DNA of 64,000 nt, taken from NCBI GenBank assembly GCA_034440615.1, contig JAOTOM010002293.1:1-64000 (forward strand), in the 5' to 3' direction. This DNA comes from Ashinkailepas kermadecensis (taxonomy: Eukaryota; Arthropoda; Thecostraca; Neolepadidae). The notes under the pieces were generated by a model. That model did no database searches. It was not told the DNA's origin and saw only the letters and a list, made by a program, of their open reading frames with translations. Positions 32,641-44,164 of this stretch are shown piece after piece. The position numbers and the translations under genes are program-made. Numbering within the stretch: the first letter of the stretch is position 1; each line of letters begins with the position of its first letter.

Positions 32641-34252
32641 TACTGACGTGGGCAATCTGCCTCGCGTGGTGCGCTGCCGATTATGCGGCAGTTATTTAGG
32701 TCAGTCGGCTTTACGTGTGCCCTTACCAGCTGCCGGTGGTCAAAGGTCACACCTGGCGGCGTTCGCTGCTCCGACCATGGGAGGGGAGAGAGGGGGGGGG
32801 GGGCGACTTGGGTCGGCTCAGTATCGACCGGCCAGCGTCTCTGGGAGGGAGCTTCCGGCGATGATGGTCGTCAGACCTCCTGGGCCAACTGGTGTCTCGC
32901 ACGGAACTTTACCCTTACGGGGGGGGGGGGTCGGTTACCGAGCACCAGTTACCGAGCACATGCTGACCACAAAGGACACCGGTCGTAACGGCTGGGAACA
33001 CTGCTCAGAATCTCACCGCAGGGGTACGAAAGCCACGTACTAACCCCACACAGGGTGCATGCCACTCAGTTCATGCCATTTACGAGATGTCTGTTTCCAA
33101 TGGCAGCGGTAACGCAGATGTGAAAACCCCAAGGCCATCTACCGTCCTGCGGTCTCGAGGAAAACTAGATTTTGCAAAAGATCGTTGCCTTGACTTCGCT
33201 ACTATGAACAAGTCTTCAGCAGTCGCTGGCTATTTTGAAATGAGGGATGGCTTCCTGTGTTTTTTTAATCACATTGGTAGCATGCTTAGCAGCAAAGCAT
33301 ACCTGGCTAGCTGGCTGGCTAGGGTAGCTCGTTCCAAGATGAGCTGAAAGTAATTGGTGGATTCAGCTCATGAGAAATCTTATCTAGACTTGTGTAAAGG
33401 AGATCCATGTTTCCGATGCGCAGGTAAAAACATTAGCTGCGCTTATTTTTGTTAATACATTTCAAAATGAATATGCGCAGATTCGATCTACCACGTCTAG
33501 CTCCGTGCATACATGTCGTCATTGTCACCCAGCACGGAGAGGGACTAGTATGTGAGAACACATCGTGTACCCAAGTCGATTATGCAGCTTATTTTTGGCC
33601 CTCACACAGAGTCTTGGGCTCGGCGGTGACACACAGATATGACAGAAAATTGAGCCAGCTCCCGCCACGCAAACGTGCTCGACTATTGAACACATTCCGA
33701 CCATACGCTCCGCACACATTGGCTGACACCGGCCAGCCTCATAAAACGCACGGCCGCCGATCTGCCCACTGTGAAGCTGGGTGGCCTTTGCCTTCCTGGG
33801 CGCTTTATTTGTTATGCGGCAGATTCATGCGAATGGAGGCGAATCTTCCCACTTTACGAACAGCGTCACCGTGGAGCACCGCCCCCGTGTTCTACTTGCG
33901 GGCTCCTGGTGGTACAGACGGACTATCTGGATCCCAATGACTGCCGACGGTGAGAATCTACCATGATACACACACCGGGGTGATGCGGTTGGCCTAGGGA
34001 TCCAATCATTGACCGCATATGAACCATACAAAAAACAGGCAGATGAAATTGACACATGCCATTTCAACAGCTTTATAACATTGATAGTGCAGTGGAAGTT
34101 AGCGTCAGGTGAGACTTTAGGCAAGCCTTGAAATGTTCAACATGCTCTCCAAAACTTAGCTACTGGAAACTACTGACATTAATTGTTGTACGTTTTCCAA
34201 CTTCAGATACAGCGATGTGTCAGATGTGTCACGTGATGTGGATATATACAAA
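32641..34252. other. No gene recognised; two G-runs
   Basis: Moderately GC-rich to 33000, then mixed. Runs of 9-10 G at about 32797-32806 and 32921-32930. A 163-codon frame at 33449-33940 (+) shows no recognisable domain. Confidence 0.35.
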
Positions 34253-35553
34253 CCTTGTTTCCATGGCAGGTTTGAATTGGGATTGGATTTCCACAATTAA
34301 TCGAATCCGGATTACAAGGAGCGTTTCCATTACCATTCGCGAGGACATCAGGATTACATGTAGGATTTCCGAATCCGGATTTGGTGGGAAATCCCGGATT
34401 TGCTGACAGTTGCGGCGCACGTGTGACATTTCCCTTCAATACCCAAAAACGTATGCCACATCGGCGTGGGCTGCGTCGTTGCATGAGAGACTCGACTGTT
34501 ATTTGCAAACAGCACAGGCGAATTTCCGTGTGTTCCCCGAACCGAACAGCGGTGTTCGTAATACGGCACGTGTATTTGCGCCTGCTAAAACGAGTGCGCT
34601 GAATTCCGAACACGGACTTAATTAGCATTTTAATTCCAGGATTTAAGCATTTTAAAGGTTACACTTGGTAGGGACGAATCCAGTGATTATCATTGGGGAG
34701 GGGGCACATTTCCTCGGAGGGGTCTTCGGCGGAAAACTTCGCTAATTGGGGGAGGGGTACACTGGAGCATACTAAAGGGGCATTTTTCGTCCCCAAGGGG
34801 AGCATTTTTATCTGAGAGATGTGTTTGTGGTTAACAAATCTGTTGAGCATAGGGTAAATAAATTTGTCATGGATTATGATCGGAAAATTCCATAGAAACT
34901 TAAAAACGAACTTTCGTCATGAAATAAAACCTTTCTGTAGGAGATATATTCCATTCATTAAAGTGTTCGGGAAACTAGACACCTGGTGTTCGTAATCCTA
35001 CACAACCACATTTTCGCGTTCGGAATACGGCACCCCACTACGAAATAGTTCTCTGTTTTAAAATTGCTCTTTATGCTAAAAGTGAAATGTTTGTTAATAG
35101 GGAAGAAGGGTCTCATCGGTGTTCATGGCCTTGGTCTCACTTGTTGCTGTGGGCAAGATGATCTTCAACGAAATTTCCTGGTTCTTGAACCAACACTTTT
35201 TCTAATACTGGGCAAAATTAACTTCTTTGAAGTCGTTGACAGCGGCCTACCATAAGATCTCTGCAAACTAACGTATCACAAAATGATTTTAAACCTTTAT
35301 TCTGTGTAAACCCGGTCACCCTTCACCAAAAACCTTCCAAAAACGACGCCGGCGTTGACGACAAGGGAAGCAGGAAAAGGACGCGTGCTACCATATGCTT
35401 CCAACTCCTGGGAAATCCGGATTTCCTCAGGAAATCTTCTTTCTAAGCCGGATTCGGAAATCCAATCCAGTTAGCTGACGAAGGCGTTTCCATTACTTCG
35501 GAAAGCCGGATTGGTAAGGAAATCCAGATTTGCTAGTGTCATGGAAACGGGGC
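34253..35553. mobile_element. Possible 1.3-kb terminal-inverted-repeat element (GTTTCCATG ends)
   Basis: The left end CCTTGTTTCCATGGCA and the right end, read from the other strand, GCCCCGTTTCCATGACA are similar. Both are followed by AATC/T-GGATTTCC-type sequence. Subterminal regions on both sides contain further copies of GTTTCCAT, GGATTTCC and AATCCGGATT in both orientations. Flanking hexamers TACAAA (34247-34252) and TACAAC (35554-35559) could be a degraded target duplication. No transposase was recognised between the ends. The alternative is two solo copies of a ~150-bp repeat in opposite orientation. Confidence 0.45.
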
Positions 35554-35906
35554 TACAACAATCAATTCGGTTATCAAATACGTAAACATGTATCCAAAAC
35601 TGTGGGTAAAAATTAAGTCCAACAGCACTGCTCACATCGATAGGACAGGAGACCATGTGTTGTACTTCAGTCTAAGGATGGTTGACATGAAGCTGCCTCG
35701 TTACTTCAATAGTAGCGTATAGCATAAAATCGTTTCAACGTAGCTCGATTAGCATGAGCCCCAAAATGTTCGTCATAGATCACTTCGCTGGAAAACACTT
35801 GCGTTCACCACAACGAAGTGTTTCTGCTATATACGGAACTGCTAAAATGTTTCGTACGAGAGTCAAGTCAAGTACTTGAGATGGTATTTTTTTTTTTGTT
35901 GCTGAT
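35554..35906. other. No feature recognised
   Basis: Unique-looking sequence with a T-run at about 35887-35897. Confidence 0.4.
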
Positions 35907-35957
35907 AATTCCAGAAATCGCCTGTTCTTCTCAGAAGAACAGGCGATTTCTGGAATT
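35907..35957. other. Perfect 25-bp-arm palindrome, 1-base spacer
   Basis: AATTCCAGAAATCGCCTGTT plus CTTCT is followed by a single C and its exact reverse complement. The same residues (IPEIACSS-NRRFLEL) therefore appear in frames on both strands. A perfect palindrome of this size is normally unstable, which points to a recent origin. Confidence 0.95.
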
Positions 35958-37564
35958 GTCACGTCACGTGGTAGTACCACGGGACGATCCGTTCCTGATA
36001 AGCTACAAAATGAGTCTGCGGTGAGACTGATACAATGAGAAAACATATCCTTGTTTTGTTTTGTAATTTTAAAGTTTTTTAAAAGTTTAAAAGTTTTATA
36101 AGTGTTTTATTGTAGGCAGGGCTGGAGATCTCTCACGAAGTCAAGGGGTCACGAAGTCCTAATTGCAGGACATGTAGCCCACATTTTCAAGACATCTTCA
36201 TAACATGTAGCTCGCTGGTAGACCCGTAGTGGACGGTCTTGGACATCACTGACTCTACCTTTTTTCACCCGTTCCGCGTGTTGATATTCCCATCCGCTGC
36301 GTAATGTCACAGCCGCGCCAAGTTGATGAAAATAAGCAACCATCGAGACCCTAGCGACGGACAGTACTGTGTGATGGCTCCTCCATAATGCAGTTAAAGT
36401 ACATCACACAGGATAGAGGTGTTGTTTGGGTATCATTTTCATGTATCGCCTTGAATGCATGTTGCTAGGCGACATTTATGAGACGTACGCGTCAGCCAAA
36501 TGCCATATATCCCTGATTTCTTTGAAGTTCAAGATGTCGGACATTCTCTTTAGTGTATTTTCGACACGATTTTCTTCATAACACAGTTGTTTTACAGACT
36601 TACAATACGTGACGCTCTTTCCCAGGAGACTACAACATATTTTTAGGCACTTTAGTAACCGACAGAAGTCATACTTATATCTTCTTTGTAATTTTCTGAA
36701 GCAAGTAAGAGCAATTGGCCCAATTTAATGCAGGCCAGCAGTGATGACATTCAAAGCTACACCCGGTGGTTTTTGTGGGTGGTGTTCATAGCATGGAGAG
36801 GTAAAACCTACCTGCGTATTTCCGATTTTCGCTTCGCAACACGGGCAAAAATACAAAAAAATCACTTCAGTTTTTGTTGTTGTTGAAAAAAGTCCTCACG
36901 GGGATGACGACATTCATAAAAACGATCTACTATTCACCCTGGGACATTCTAAAACAGACTCTATTGTTTAGATCTTCATTGTTTAAAACTCTATTATTTA
37001 AATCTTTCGACGCTACGCTCATCATGTGCGACTTCGAACCATATTCGTATATGTTCAGTTACAACAAGATGCGTACTCGATAACGTAGGGACCATTATCA
37101 GGGTCTCCTTCAACTGCCTATCAGATGCATTTTCTCTCTTCCTTGTATCTCTCTTTCACTCAGGTCAGGTCTCCCTTTGAGTAGGCAGGTGATTCCACTA
37201 CAGCTGCGTCGACAGTGAGCACCCCTTCCGCTGTTGGTTGGCTGCTCTACTGTTCCCCCAATCCCGCAACCCACCGGCGAAACAGTGTAGGCGGCGCCAT
37301 TAGCCGTGATTGTGCATAAAGTGCGTCGTGAAACATCCAATAAATAAACAAAACAAAAATGTTCTACTGTTCCCTGGGTGCCATTCTGGAATAGCCAGGG
37401 TTCCCCTCTGGACCTGCCTACCCAGTCCCCATTGTCTACCATCTGCGTGAATCAGCAATTGTCAGTCGCCATTTTATGCCAATTGTGTGTATCCGACAAT
37501 GCCAGTCGCCGTTGCCTGCCATCGTTGTGGAAGTGTCAATGCAATTTGCCATTGTTTGCCATTT
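35958..37564. other. No feature recognised
   Basis: About 1.6 kb of unique-looking AT-rich sequence. No gene, RNA or tandem repeat seen. Confidence 0.4.
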
Positions 37565-38780
37565 TAGTGGTCCGTCACTGTGTGCCCCGCCATCTGTGGT
37601 CCGACAGTGTGTACCCCGTCATCACACATGGTCCGTCAGTGTGTACCCCGTCATCTGTGGTCCGTCAGTGTGTGTCTCGTCATATGTGGTCCGCCAGTGT
37701 GTACCCCGTTATATGTGGTCCGCCAGTGTGTGCCCCGCCATCTGTGGTCCGCCAGTGGGTACCCCGTCATCTGTGGTCCGCCAGTGTGTACCCCGTCATC
37801 TGTGGTCCGCCAGTGTGTACCCCGTCATCTGTGGTCCGTCAGTGTGTGCCCCGCCATCTGTGGTCCGCCAGTGGGTACCCCGTCATCTGTGGTCCGCCAG
37901 TGTGTACCCCGTCATCTGTGGTCCGTCAGTGTGTACCCCGTCATCTGTGGTCCGCCAGTGTGTACCCCGTCATCTGTGGTCCGCCAGTGTGTGCCCCGTC
38001 ATCTGTGGTCCGCCAGTGTGTGCCCCGCCATCTGTGGTCCGCCAGTGTGTACCCCGTCATCTGTGGTCCGCCAGTATGTACCCCGTCATCTGTGGTCCGC
38101 CAGTGTGTGCCCCGTCATCTGTGGCTCACCAGTGTGTGCCCCGCCATCTGTGGTCCGCCAGTGTGTACCCCGTCATCTGTGGCTCACCAGTGTGTGCCCC
38201 GCCATCTGTGGTCCGCCAGTGTGTACCCCGTCATCTGTGGTCCGCCAGTATGTACCCCGTCATCTGTGGTCCGCCAGTGTGTGCCCCGTCATCTGTGGTC
38301 CGCCAGTGTGTACCCCGTCATCTGTGGTCCGCCAGTGTGCGCCCCGTCATCTGTGGTCCGCCAGTGTGTGCCCCGTCATCTGTGGCTCACCAGTGTGTGC
38401 CCCGCCATCTGTGGTCCGCCAGTGTGTACCCCGTCATCTGTGGTCCGTCAGTGTGTACCCCGTAATATGTGGTCCGCCAGTGGGTACCCCGTCATCTGTG
38501 GTCCGCCAGTGTGTACCCCGTCATCTGTGGTCCGCCAGTGTGTACCCCGTCATCTGTGGTCCGCCAGTGTGTACCCCGTCATCTGTGGTCCGCCAGTGTG
38601 TACCCCGTCATCTGTGGTCCGTCAGTGTGTACCCCGTAATCTGTGGTCCGCCAGTGGGTACCCCGTCATCTGTGGTCCGTCAGTGTGTACCCCGTAATCT
38701 GTGGTCCGCCAGTGGGTACCCCGTCATCTGTGGTCCGCCAGTGTGTGCCCCCCATCTGTAGTCCGTCAGTGTGCGCCCGG
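37565..38780. repeat. 29-bp minisatellite, about 42 copies
   Basis: The unit is GTGGTCCGCCAGTGTGTACC plus CCGTCATCT, with a small set of recurring variants (CCGTCAGTG, GCTCACCAG, GTGCCCCGCC, GGGTACCCC). Variants recur in the same order in blocks, indicating amplification of multi-unit segments. Because 29 is not a multiple of three, all three plus-strand frames stay open with a 29-residue period (VVRQCVPRHLWSASVYPVIC-type). These frames are not genes. Confidence 0.97.
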
Positions 38781-39128
38781 TTAGCCGCCGACAACGCGCC
38801 GACAGCTCTGATGTATTCCACTGTGGCAGGTCCGGGGTAGCGCCGTGACAGCTGCTGAGTGTTGCCCAGGCACGCAGTTCGAAATTGCCGAGAGATCGCC
38901 CTGCTACATTCAGAAGGCGCCCACGCGGGAAGAGAGGAACACCCTTCTAGCTCCGGATGGACTCCCTGACAGAAGAAGAGGGCGGTTTGATGTGTGCTTT
39001 TGGACATCCTTGCAGCTGCAGTTTAGCGTGCTCGCAGCGCAGAGGTGCCCTGGACGCTCGCCGTGCGTCGCCGTTGTATATTTGGAGGGGGTCTCGGCGG
39101 CTGAAAAGGGCGCCCGGCCAGCTCCAAG
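38781..39128. other. No feature recognised
   Basis: Moderately GC-rich unique-looking sequence between the 29-bp array and a SINE. Confidence 0.4.
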
Positions 39129-39293
39129 GGGTCGCAGTAGCTCAGTCGGTGGGGCTTTGGACTCTTAATCGTAAGATCGTGGTACGAATCACACGACCGG
39201 CGAGATTATCGAGTCCACCCGTGGCCAATCGGCTTGAGAGGTTGGCGACGCTATATAATCTAGCAGTTGAATGCACCGTAAAGGAGCCCAAGG
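39129..39293 (+). mobile_element. tRNA-Lys-headed SINE
   Basis: The 5' part resembles tRNA-Lys with CTT at the anticodon position (loop CTCTTAA). It has an internal promoter A box (TAGCTCAGTCGG) and a degraded B box (GGTACGAATC). The acceptor stem does not close properly, so this is not a tRNA gene. It is followed by a body shared with three other copies (CAATCGGCTTGAGAG then TTGGCGACGCTATA) and a tail AATGCACCGTAAAGGAGCC. Confidence 0.75.
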
Positions 39294-39309
39294 TTCTTCG
39301 AACAGCTCC

Positions 39310-39478
39310 AGAGGCCCTGAAGTCACTGAAGTGCCAAGGCAGCGCGGTACCACGTGGCACTGTGCTCTCTCTCGTCACTGAAGAGCCAAGGCCAAGCCAG
39401 GTGCCAAGTGATACTGTGCTTTCTCGGCACTGAAGAGCCAAGGCAGCGCGGGGCGAAGTGGTACTGTGCTATAACGGA
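39310..39478. repeat. ~55-bp tandem repeat, 3 copies
   Basis: The pattern CACTGAAG-GCCAAGGC, then GTGGTACTGTGCT-type and TCTCGT recurs near 39318, 39376 and 39429 with substitutions and length variation. Confidence 0.75.
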
Positions 39479-40676
39479 ACCAATGGGACAGCCTGTCCAC
39501 GTTGCGTGATTTGATCCCTGCTTCTTGCCAACAAATTGCACTTCTTGGTACATATTTACTATGCGTGCTATATGTAGCTCTTCTTTCATCCCTTATAAGG
39601 GGGAAAGAACGTCCAGAAAGCTTGGGGTCGCTTTTAAAGTGAGCAGGGTCATGGGTAAACACTCCCGAAAGCTAGGAAGGACATGACCTACCTGTCACAC
39701 ACCCACCCCTGCTCCTACGCTCATTTCCACTTCACTTCGCAAATCGTCCACAACCACAAGCGCTTCCTTATGGAGCGCTTCCCACAAGCGCTCCATCGCG
39801 ATGTGGGAAATAATCTGAACACAAGTGAACTGCATGCGACATCTATACTATGCCTGGTTCCATGCTTTCCCGTCAGGTGTCAGGGTAGTCTCGAAACGCG
39901 TAGGCAGTTGCGCCGTGGACACCATAGGTAGTTGTGCTGGAACAGGGCGTAGAGGGAGGTTAGCCATGTGGGTATCCAAGGTTAGCTATCTAGATATCCA
40001 AGGTAGGTATCTAGGTATCCAAATATAGGTATCCAAAGTTAGCTCCCTAACTTTGATGAATATTACCATCAACCCAATGCTCAGGTAGCGCTTTATCACC
40101 ATTGTAGCATCATTGCGTTAATCATATTACAGGGTTAATAGTGTTAATTGTTAAGCACCCAATCGTTGCAATCCATCTACTTCGTCGCGCAAATTCACAG
40201 ATCCGTAAAGATGTACGTGAACCATTAGATGACTCAGCGATGCCAAAGCAGCTGCACCCACTCATTATCCAGCGTATTATATCATCGTCATCTTCCCCTC
40301 TTCCTGTGTGATCCGTCTTTATTCCAGTCTCGCAATGGACGAACTCGCCGAAGGGACTAATCCAATAGCCAAGGCAAGAGTAAAGCTGACGTACTCAAAA
40401 CACATTTCAGGGGCAGCTCATAAGGCCCCCAGTCTGTAAGTATTGAAGCATCTCAAGCGAGCATTATGGGAGAGGGCAGACAGGAATCTTCACCTCAGCA
40501 GTTGATCCGCGTTTAGGGTAGCCACATCGTCTGCGCGTAGTGTGTCGGTGGATTCCATATTTAAGCATGTATCTCGTGTTGATGCTTGGTGTAGTGACAT
40601 CACAAGTCAACTGGTTTGGGAGAGATTGCAGTCTACCCGCTACAGGAGCTGTTTTCATCCATCTTAGATACCTCCT
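39479..40676. other. No gene recognised; short GGTATCCAA tandem at 39968-40045
   Basis: Apart from a ~20-bp repeat (GGTATCCAAGGTTAGCTATC-type, about four copies) at 39968-40045, nothing is recognised. Confidence 0.4.
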
Positions 40677-40846
40677 CAAGGGTGTCGATTTGCATACTTG
40701 TGTCGTCTTTCCCCAAATGTTGGCTTGCCCTCCAAATAGTTTGAACTTTCAACACCATACCCTATGAGGTGGGCACCAAACCATTTGATCCCATCAATTT
40801 GCTTCATGCACTGAGCCCCAATTGTTTTCAGAAATCAACGCCCCTG
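40677..40846 (+). mobile_element. hAT MITE, second copy of the 31016 family (170 bp)
   Basis: Termini CAAGGGTGTCGATTT and, on the other strand, CAGGGGCGTTGATTT. The interior follows the 31016-31199 copy in order (AATGTTGGCTTGCCC, CCATTTGATCCC, TTGCTTCATG, TTTTCAGAAATCAACGCC). No matching octamer flanks it now, so it is older or rearranged. Confidence 0.7.
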
Positions 40847-40989
40847 GTCGTCCCCTTTCACTTATCAGACACATTTTGATTTCACGCTACCATGAAAAAC
40901 ACAGCTTGTTGCATGCATTCGGAAACAATTCCCATGAAAAAGCATCGAGGTGATATCAAGGACGTTCAATGTATCATTCAGGACATTAC
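40847..40989. other. No feature recognised
   Basis: Short unique-looking stretch between a MITE and the large inverted repeat. Confidence 0.4.
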
Positions 40990-41795
40990 CTTATGGCACG
41001 TTGCGCTCATGAAGGCCAATCGCCGGTATCTGGGCGTGCCTTTCTCCATAGGGTATTGAGTGAAAATTGTTGCTTGGACCTTTCTCTTGTTGGCTGTATG
41101 AGGATTCCTCTCGATGTCCACTTTGTTCCGTATACATTTAAATATTGGCTATCCCGTCGTAACGTGCTTGTGGCAGTGCCACCAGCAGTTAACTAGCCAA
41201 ATTGCAATTTTGTCGTGAACTTCAGCTCTTTTTTATCTTGACAAATGTGGAAAATCGGTGAAAGTTATGGTGCCAGTCCATGTCTTGTCAATCTGATCCC
41301 AATTTCTCCCGATGTACACTCATTTTCATACGCACTGAACCATTGCCTATCACCTGGCATGAGCTATGTAGTTGTGCCATTGGCACTTAACTGGCCAAAT
41401 TACAATTGTGCTTCGTAGTTTAGCCCTGCTTGATGACAATCCGTCTCTTGTCGGATGTTTTGCGTTGCAATATATATATTTAAATACCTTTTATAACGAT
41501 CGGCACGAGGTTCTGACTTTAGAGATTATAATCTACACTTTTAGAATGTTGAAATGCGATAATTTTCCCAATGTCGAAAACAGGAAGCAAACTATGTGGT
41601 GAATTTAACCCAAACTATTTGGGACTATGTTTGTATTTTAACTAATATTGCGCATAGATGGGCATATACATTCTTAATGATCCAAAGAAGCATTTGATGT
41701 CCATGCGAAACAGCCAATGGCGTAGCCAGGAACCTAAGGAGGAATGGATATCATTTGTTCTTCGTGGCTCGTCTTTCTTCGCAGTCGGTACCACA
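40990..41795 (+). repeat. Left arm of a large inverted repeat (~806 bp)
   Basis: Read forward, this segment matches the reverse complement of 42909-43750 in order along its whole length. Anchors are CTCATGAAGGCCAATCGCCG and TTTCTCCATAG; CATTTAAATATTGGCTATC; GTTGTGCCATTGG and TAACTGGCCAAATT; GACAATCCGTCTCT and CGGATGTTTT; TTAATGATCCAAAG and GCATT-GATGTC; and GGCGTAGCCAGGA. Identity is roughly 70-80% by eye. Each arm also contains an internal direct duplication of about 210 bp (compare 41080-41240 with 41290-41470). No protein family was recognised. Confidence 0.85.
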
Positions 41796-42908
41796 GATAC
41801 CTATTATTTTATCATTATAGAATAATATCAATACTTACTAGAAGGTTTTTGACCAGAGGCGTCGCTAGGGAATGATACCATGGAGGATCACCAGAGACCT
41901 GAGTGGGAAGTCAACTACAATCATTGGTCATTGGGAAAATATACTGGCTCCTCCACTGCGTGTCTTTTATTTTAATAACTTGTCCTGACCACTTCTCACT
42001 ATTCTCAATCCGCCATTGCCAAAGCGGCACACCCGTCGTGCTATGCCTTGCAGTGGTTTGGACAGGGTGTGTGTAATTGTGGTGTCCCGGATATCTCGTC
42101 ACCTCGTGGATCCGCAATTGGGAAAGTCCTCTGACTCCGCCACTGCTTGTGATGCATTACTACCCGTTGTCCTGAATTCACTCCACCCTCCCAGCTTCCC
42201 GATTACAGCATTACTGATGCCGCCTTGAGAAAACGGGTCACATTTCGTCCATTTTACCTCCCCTGGATCCTTCCACAGGGCGTCATTTTTTATGGTTTTG
42301 GGATGGCTCCAGCCACGCCAACTTCCTGTTGAGCTATCCCGATAAGGATTTGAGCCATCCCAGTTGATTTGAAGAATAAAACAACGAGCACTTGAACACT
42401 AGTGCACGTGGGAAACATATTCAGACATGATCAACGAGTCATGTTTGTGTTGTTGTTGCAAAGGTGCCACTTGCACATGTATCTGGCTCCTCTCTTTTAT
42501 GACAACCTTAAATGCTCCTTTTTTCTACCCTTACTGGGCTGATATTTTGGCCAACATTACCACACTCATTGTCAATGGCAATTACACCAAATCTAGCAAA
42601 TAATCGCTGAGCCGTCTCTGACAGCCAGACACGAAGCACTGACACAAATGCGTGTGCCATTCAGTTGTGCACACAATTAGTAATTGCATGGCGACGTGGG
42701 CGGTCATGCGTGCGTGTGCATTGTTTTTCAAATAATGCTACCATTGTTCGGTATTCGAAGTCGAACGTTCCTGTTGAACAGCAGTCGTGAGCGTTACGGC
42801 ACGATGCATTTCATGACCTTACCTTGAATTAGCGATCAGCAGATTGAGGAGTGGCTCCTGACTGTTGTATTGGCTGATAAAATTGCTGGTTTAGATTTGA
42901 TATTCAAT
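41796..42908. other. Spacer between the arms; possible hAT-like termini, no gene
   Basis: About 1.1 kb. CAGAGGCGTCGCTAGG at about 41855 and, on the other strand, CAGTGGCGGAGTCAG ending near 42144 look like hAT-type ends, but no 8-bp duplication joins them. No gene recognised. Confidence 0.35.
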
Positions 42909-43750
42909 TACTACCAGGCTGCAAAGAAGAACGATCCACAAATAATAAATGATACCCACCCCTCCTTATGCTCCTGGCTACGCCAACGGTTGCTTTGCAT
43001 GTGCACCAATAGACATCGAATGCTGCTTTGGATCATTAATAATGATTTATGCCCACCCATGCACAATATTACAGTTGTAGAATATAAGCACAGTGCCAAA
43101 TGGTTTTGATCAATTTCCAGTCCACCTCCATTTTTTTTGTGGCTCCTGACGTTGCCATGAATTTTTTGTTGTTGACATTTTAGCATTCTAGAAGCGATTC
43201 TATTCTAATAATCCACATAGTCGCGTCCTCGTGTCGATCACCTATAAAAATCATTGTAATCTAAATTGGACAGGAAAACATCCGAACAGAGACGGATTGT
43301 CGTCAAGCAGAGCTAAACTATGCAACAAAGTTGAAATTTGGCCAGTTAAATACCAATGGCACAACTACGCAATCAATACCACGTGATGGGCAATGGTTTC
43401 GTGCATGTGAAACTGTGTGGGCAATGGAAAAAATATGCATCACATTAACAAGGCATGGACTGACACTTTAACTTTCACTTTCACTTATTTTTCCCATTCG
43501 TCAATGTGAAAAAAGAGCTGTACTATGTGGCAAGGTGGCAATTTGGCCACTTAAGTGCTAATCTCACTGCCACAAAAAGATTATGGCGCGATAGCCAATA
43601 TTTAAATGTATGTAAAACTGAGTGGACATCGGGAGGAATTGTCATCCAGCTAACGAGAGAAAATTCAAACAACTTTCACTTAATTCTCTATGGAGAAAGG
43701 CACGCTCAGATACCGGCGATTGGCCTTCATGAGTGAGTCGTGTCATAGCG
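42909..43750 (-). repeat. Right arm of a large inverted repeat (~842 bp)
   Basis: Reverse-complement partner of 40990-41795. Together they could form a hairpin of roughly 800 bp with a 1.1-kb loop if transcribed. Alternatively they are two copies of an undescribed dispersed element in opposite orientation. A sequence GGCGTAGCCAGG in both arms resembles hAT termini. Confidence 0.85.
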
Positions 43751-44085
43751 TGTTAAGCCGTATTTGTTAATCTAAATACACCTCCATGTTGCCCATTTTT
43801 TTTTTTCTAACTAGCATACTTACATTTAACGCTATCAAAAACCATCATTATTCAAATGAATGGAATGTCGCCAAACTCTTAATTGATGCTATGTATCGCA
43901 ATTAGTGAATGCGTAATGCTTCACTATCCATGCCTTTATAGAGGTGAGACTAATAATCCTCGCTCGTGATGTGCCGACAGTTCGTCCTCTGGTGACGCAT
44001 AGTCAACGTAAATTTGAGTATTTTATGATCACTGGCCAGCCATAAAATGCATGGCAGGCGGAATTGCGGCTTGTCGCTGGGTTAG
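43751..44085. other. No feature recognised
   Basis: AT-rich with a T-run at about 43798-43807. Confidence 0.4.
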
Positions 44086-44160
44086 CTCAGTTGGTAGAGC
44101 GCTGATCTCGCGGACAGCATCGAACTCACCTTGACGATGAGGCATGGGTGCAACGCCAGC
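44086..44160 (+). other. tRNA-like 5' half (Ala-like), degraded 3' half
   Basis: GGGTTAGCTCAGTTGGTAGA reproduces the D arm and A box of a tRNA (TAGCTCAGTTGG), and the anticodon-position bases read CGC. The expected B box (GGTTCGA-TCC) is replaced by something like GGTGCAACGCC, and no acceptor stem closes. It is a pseudo-tRNA or the head of another SINE. Confidence 0.45.
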
Positions 44161-44164
44161 CGGT

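Noticed and set aside
37378..38761. Three overlapping plus-strand frames of 329-439 codons
   Set aside because: They are the three frames of a 29-bp repeat with no stops; a real protein would occupy one.
39129..39205. Functional tRNA-Lys gene
   Set aside because: The acceptor stem does not close, the B box is degraded, and the sequence continues into a SINE body shared with other copies.
41855..42144. hAT element in the loop of the large inverted repeat
   Set aside because: Ends look hAT-like but the flanking octamers do not match; mentioned only as possible termini.
44086..44160. tRNA-Ala gene
   Set aside because: Only the 5' half is tRNA-like; there is no B box and no acceptor pairing.
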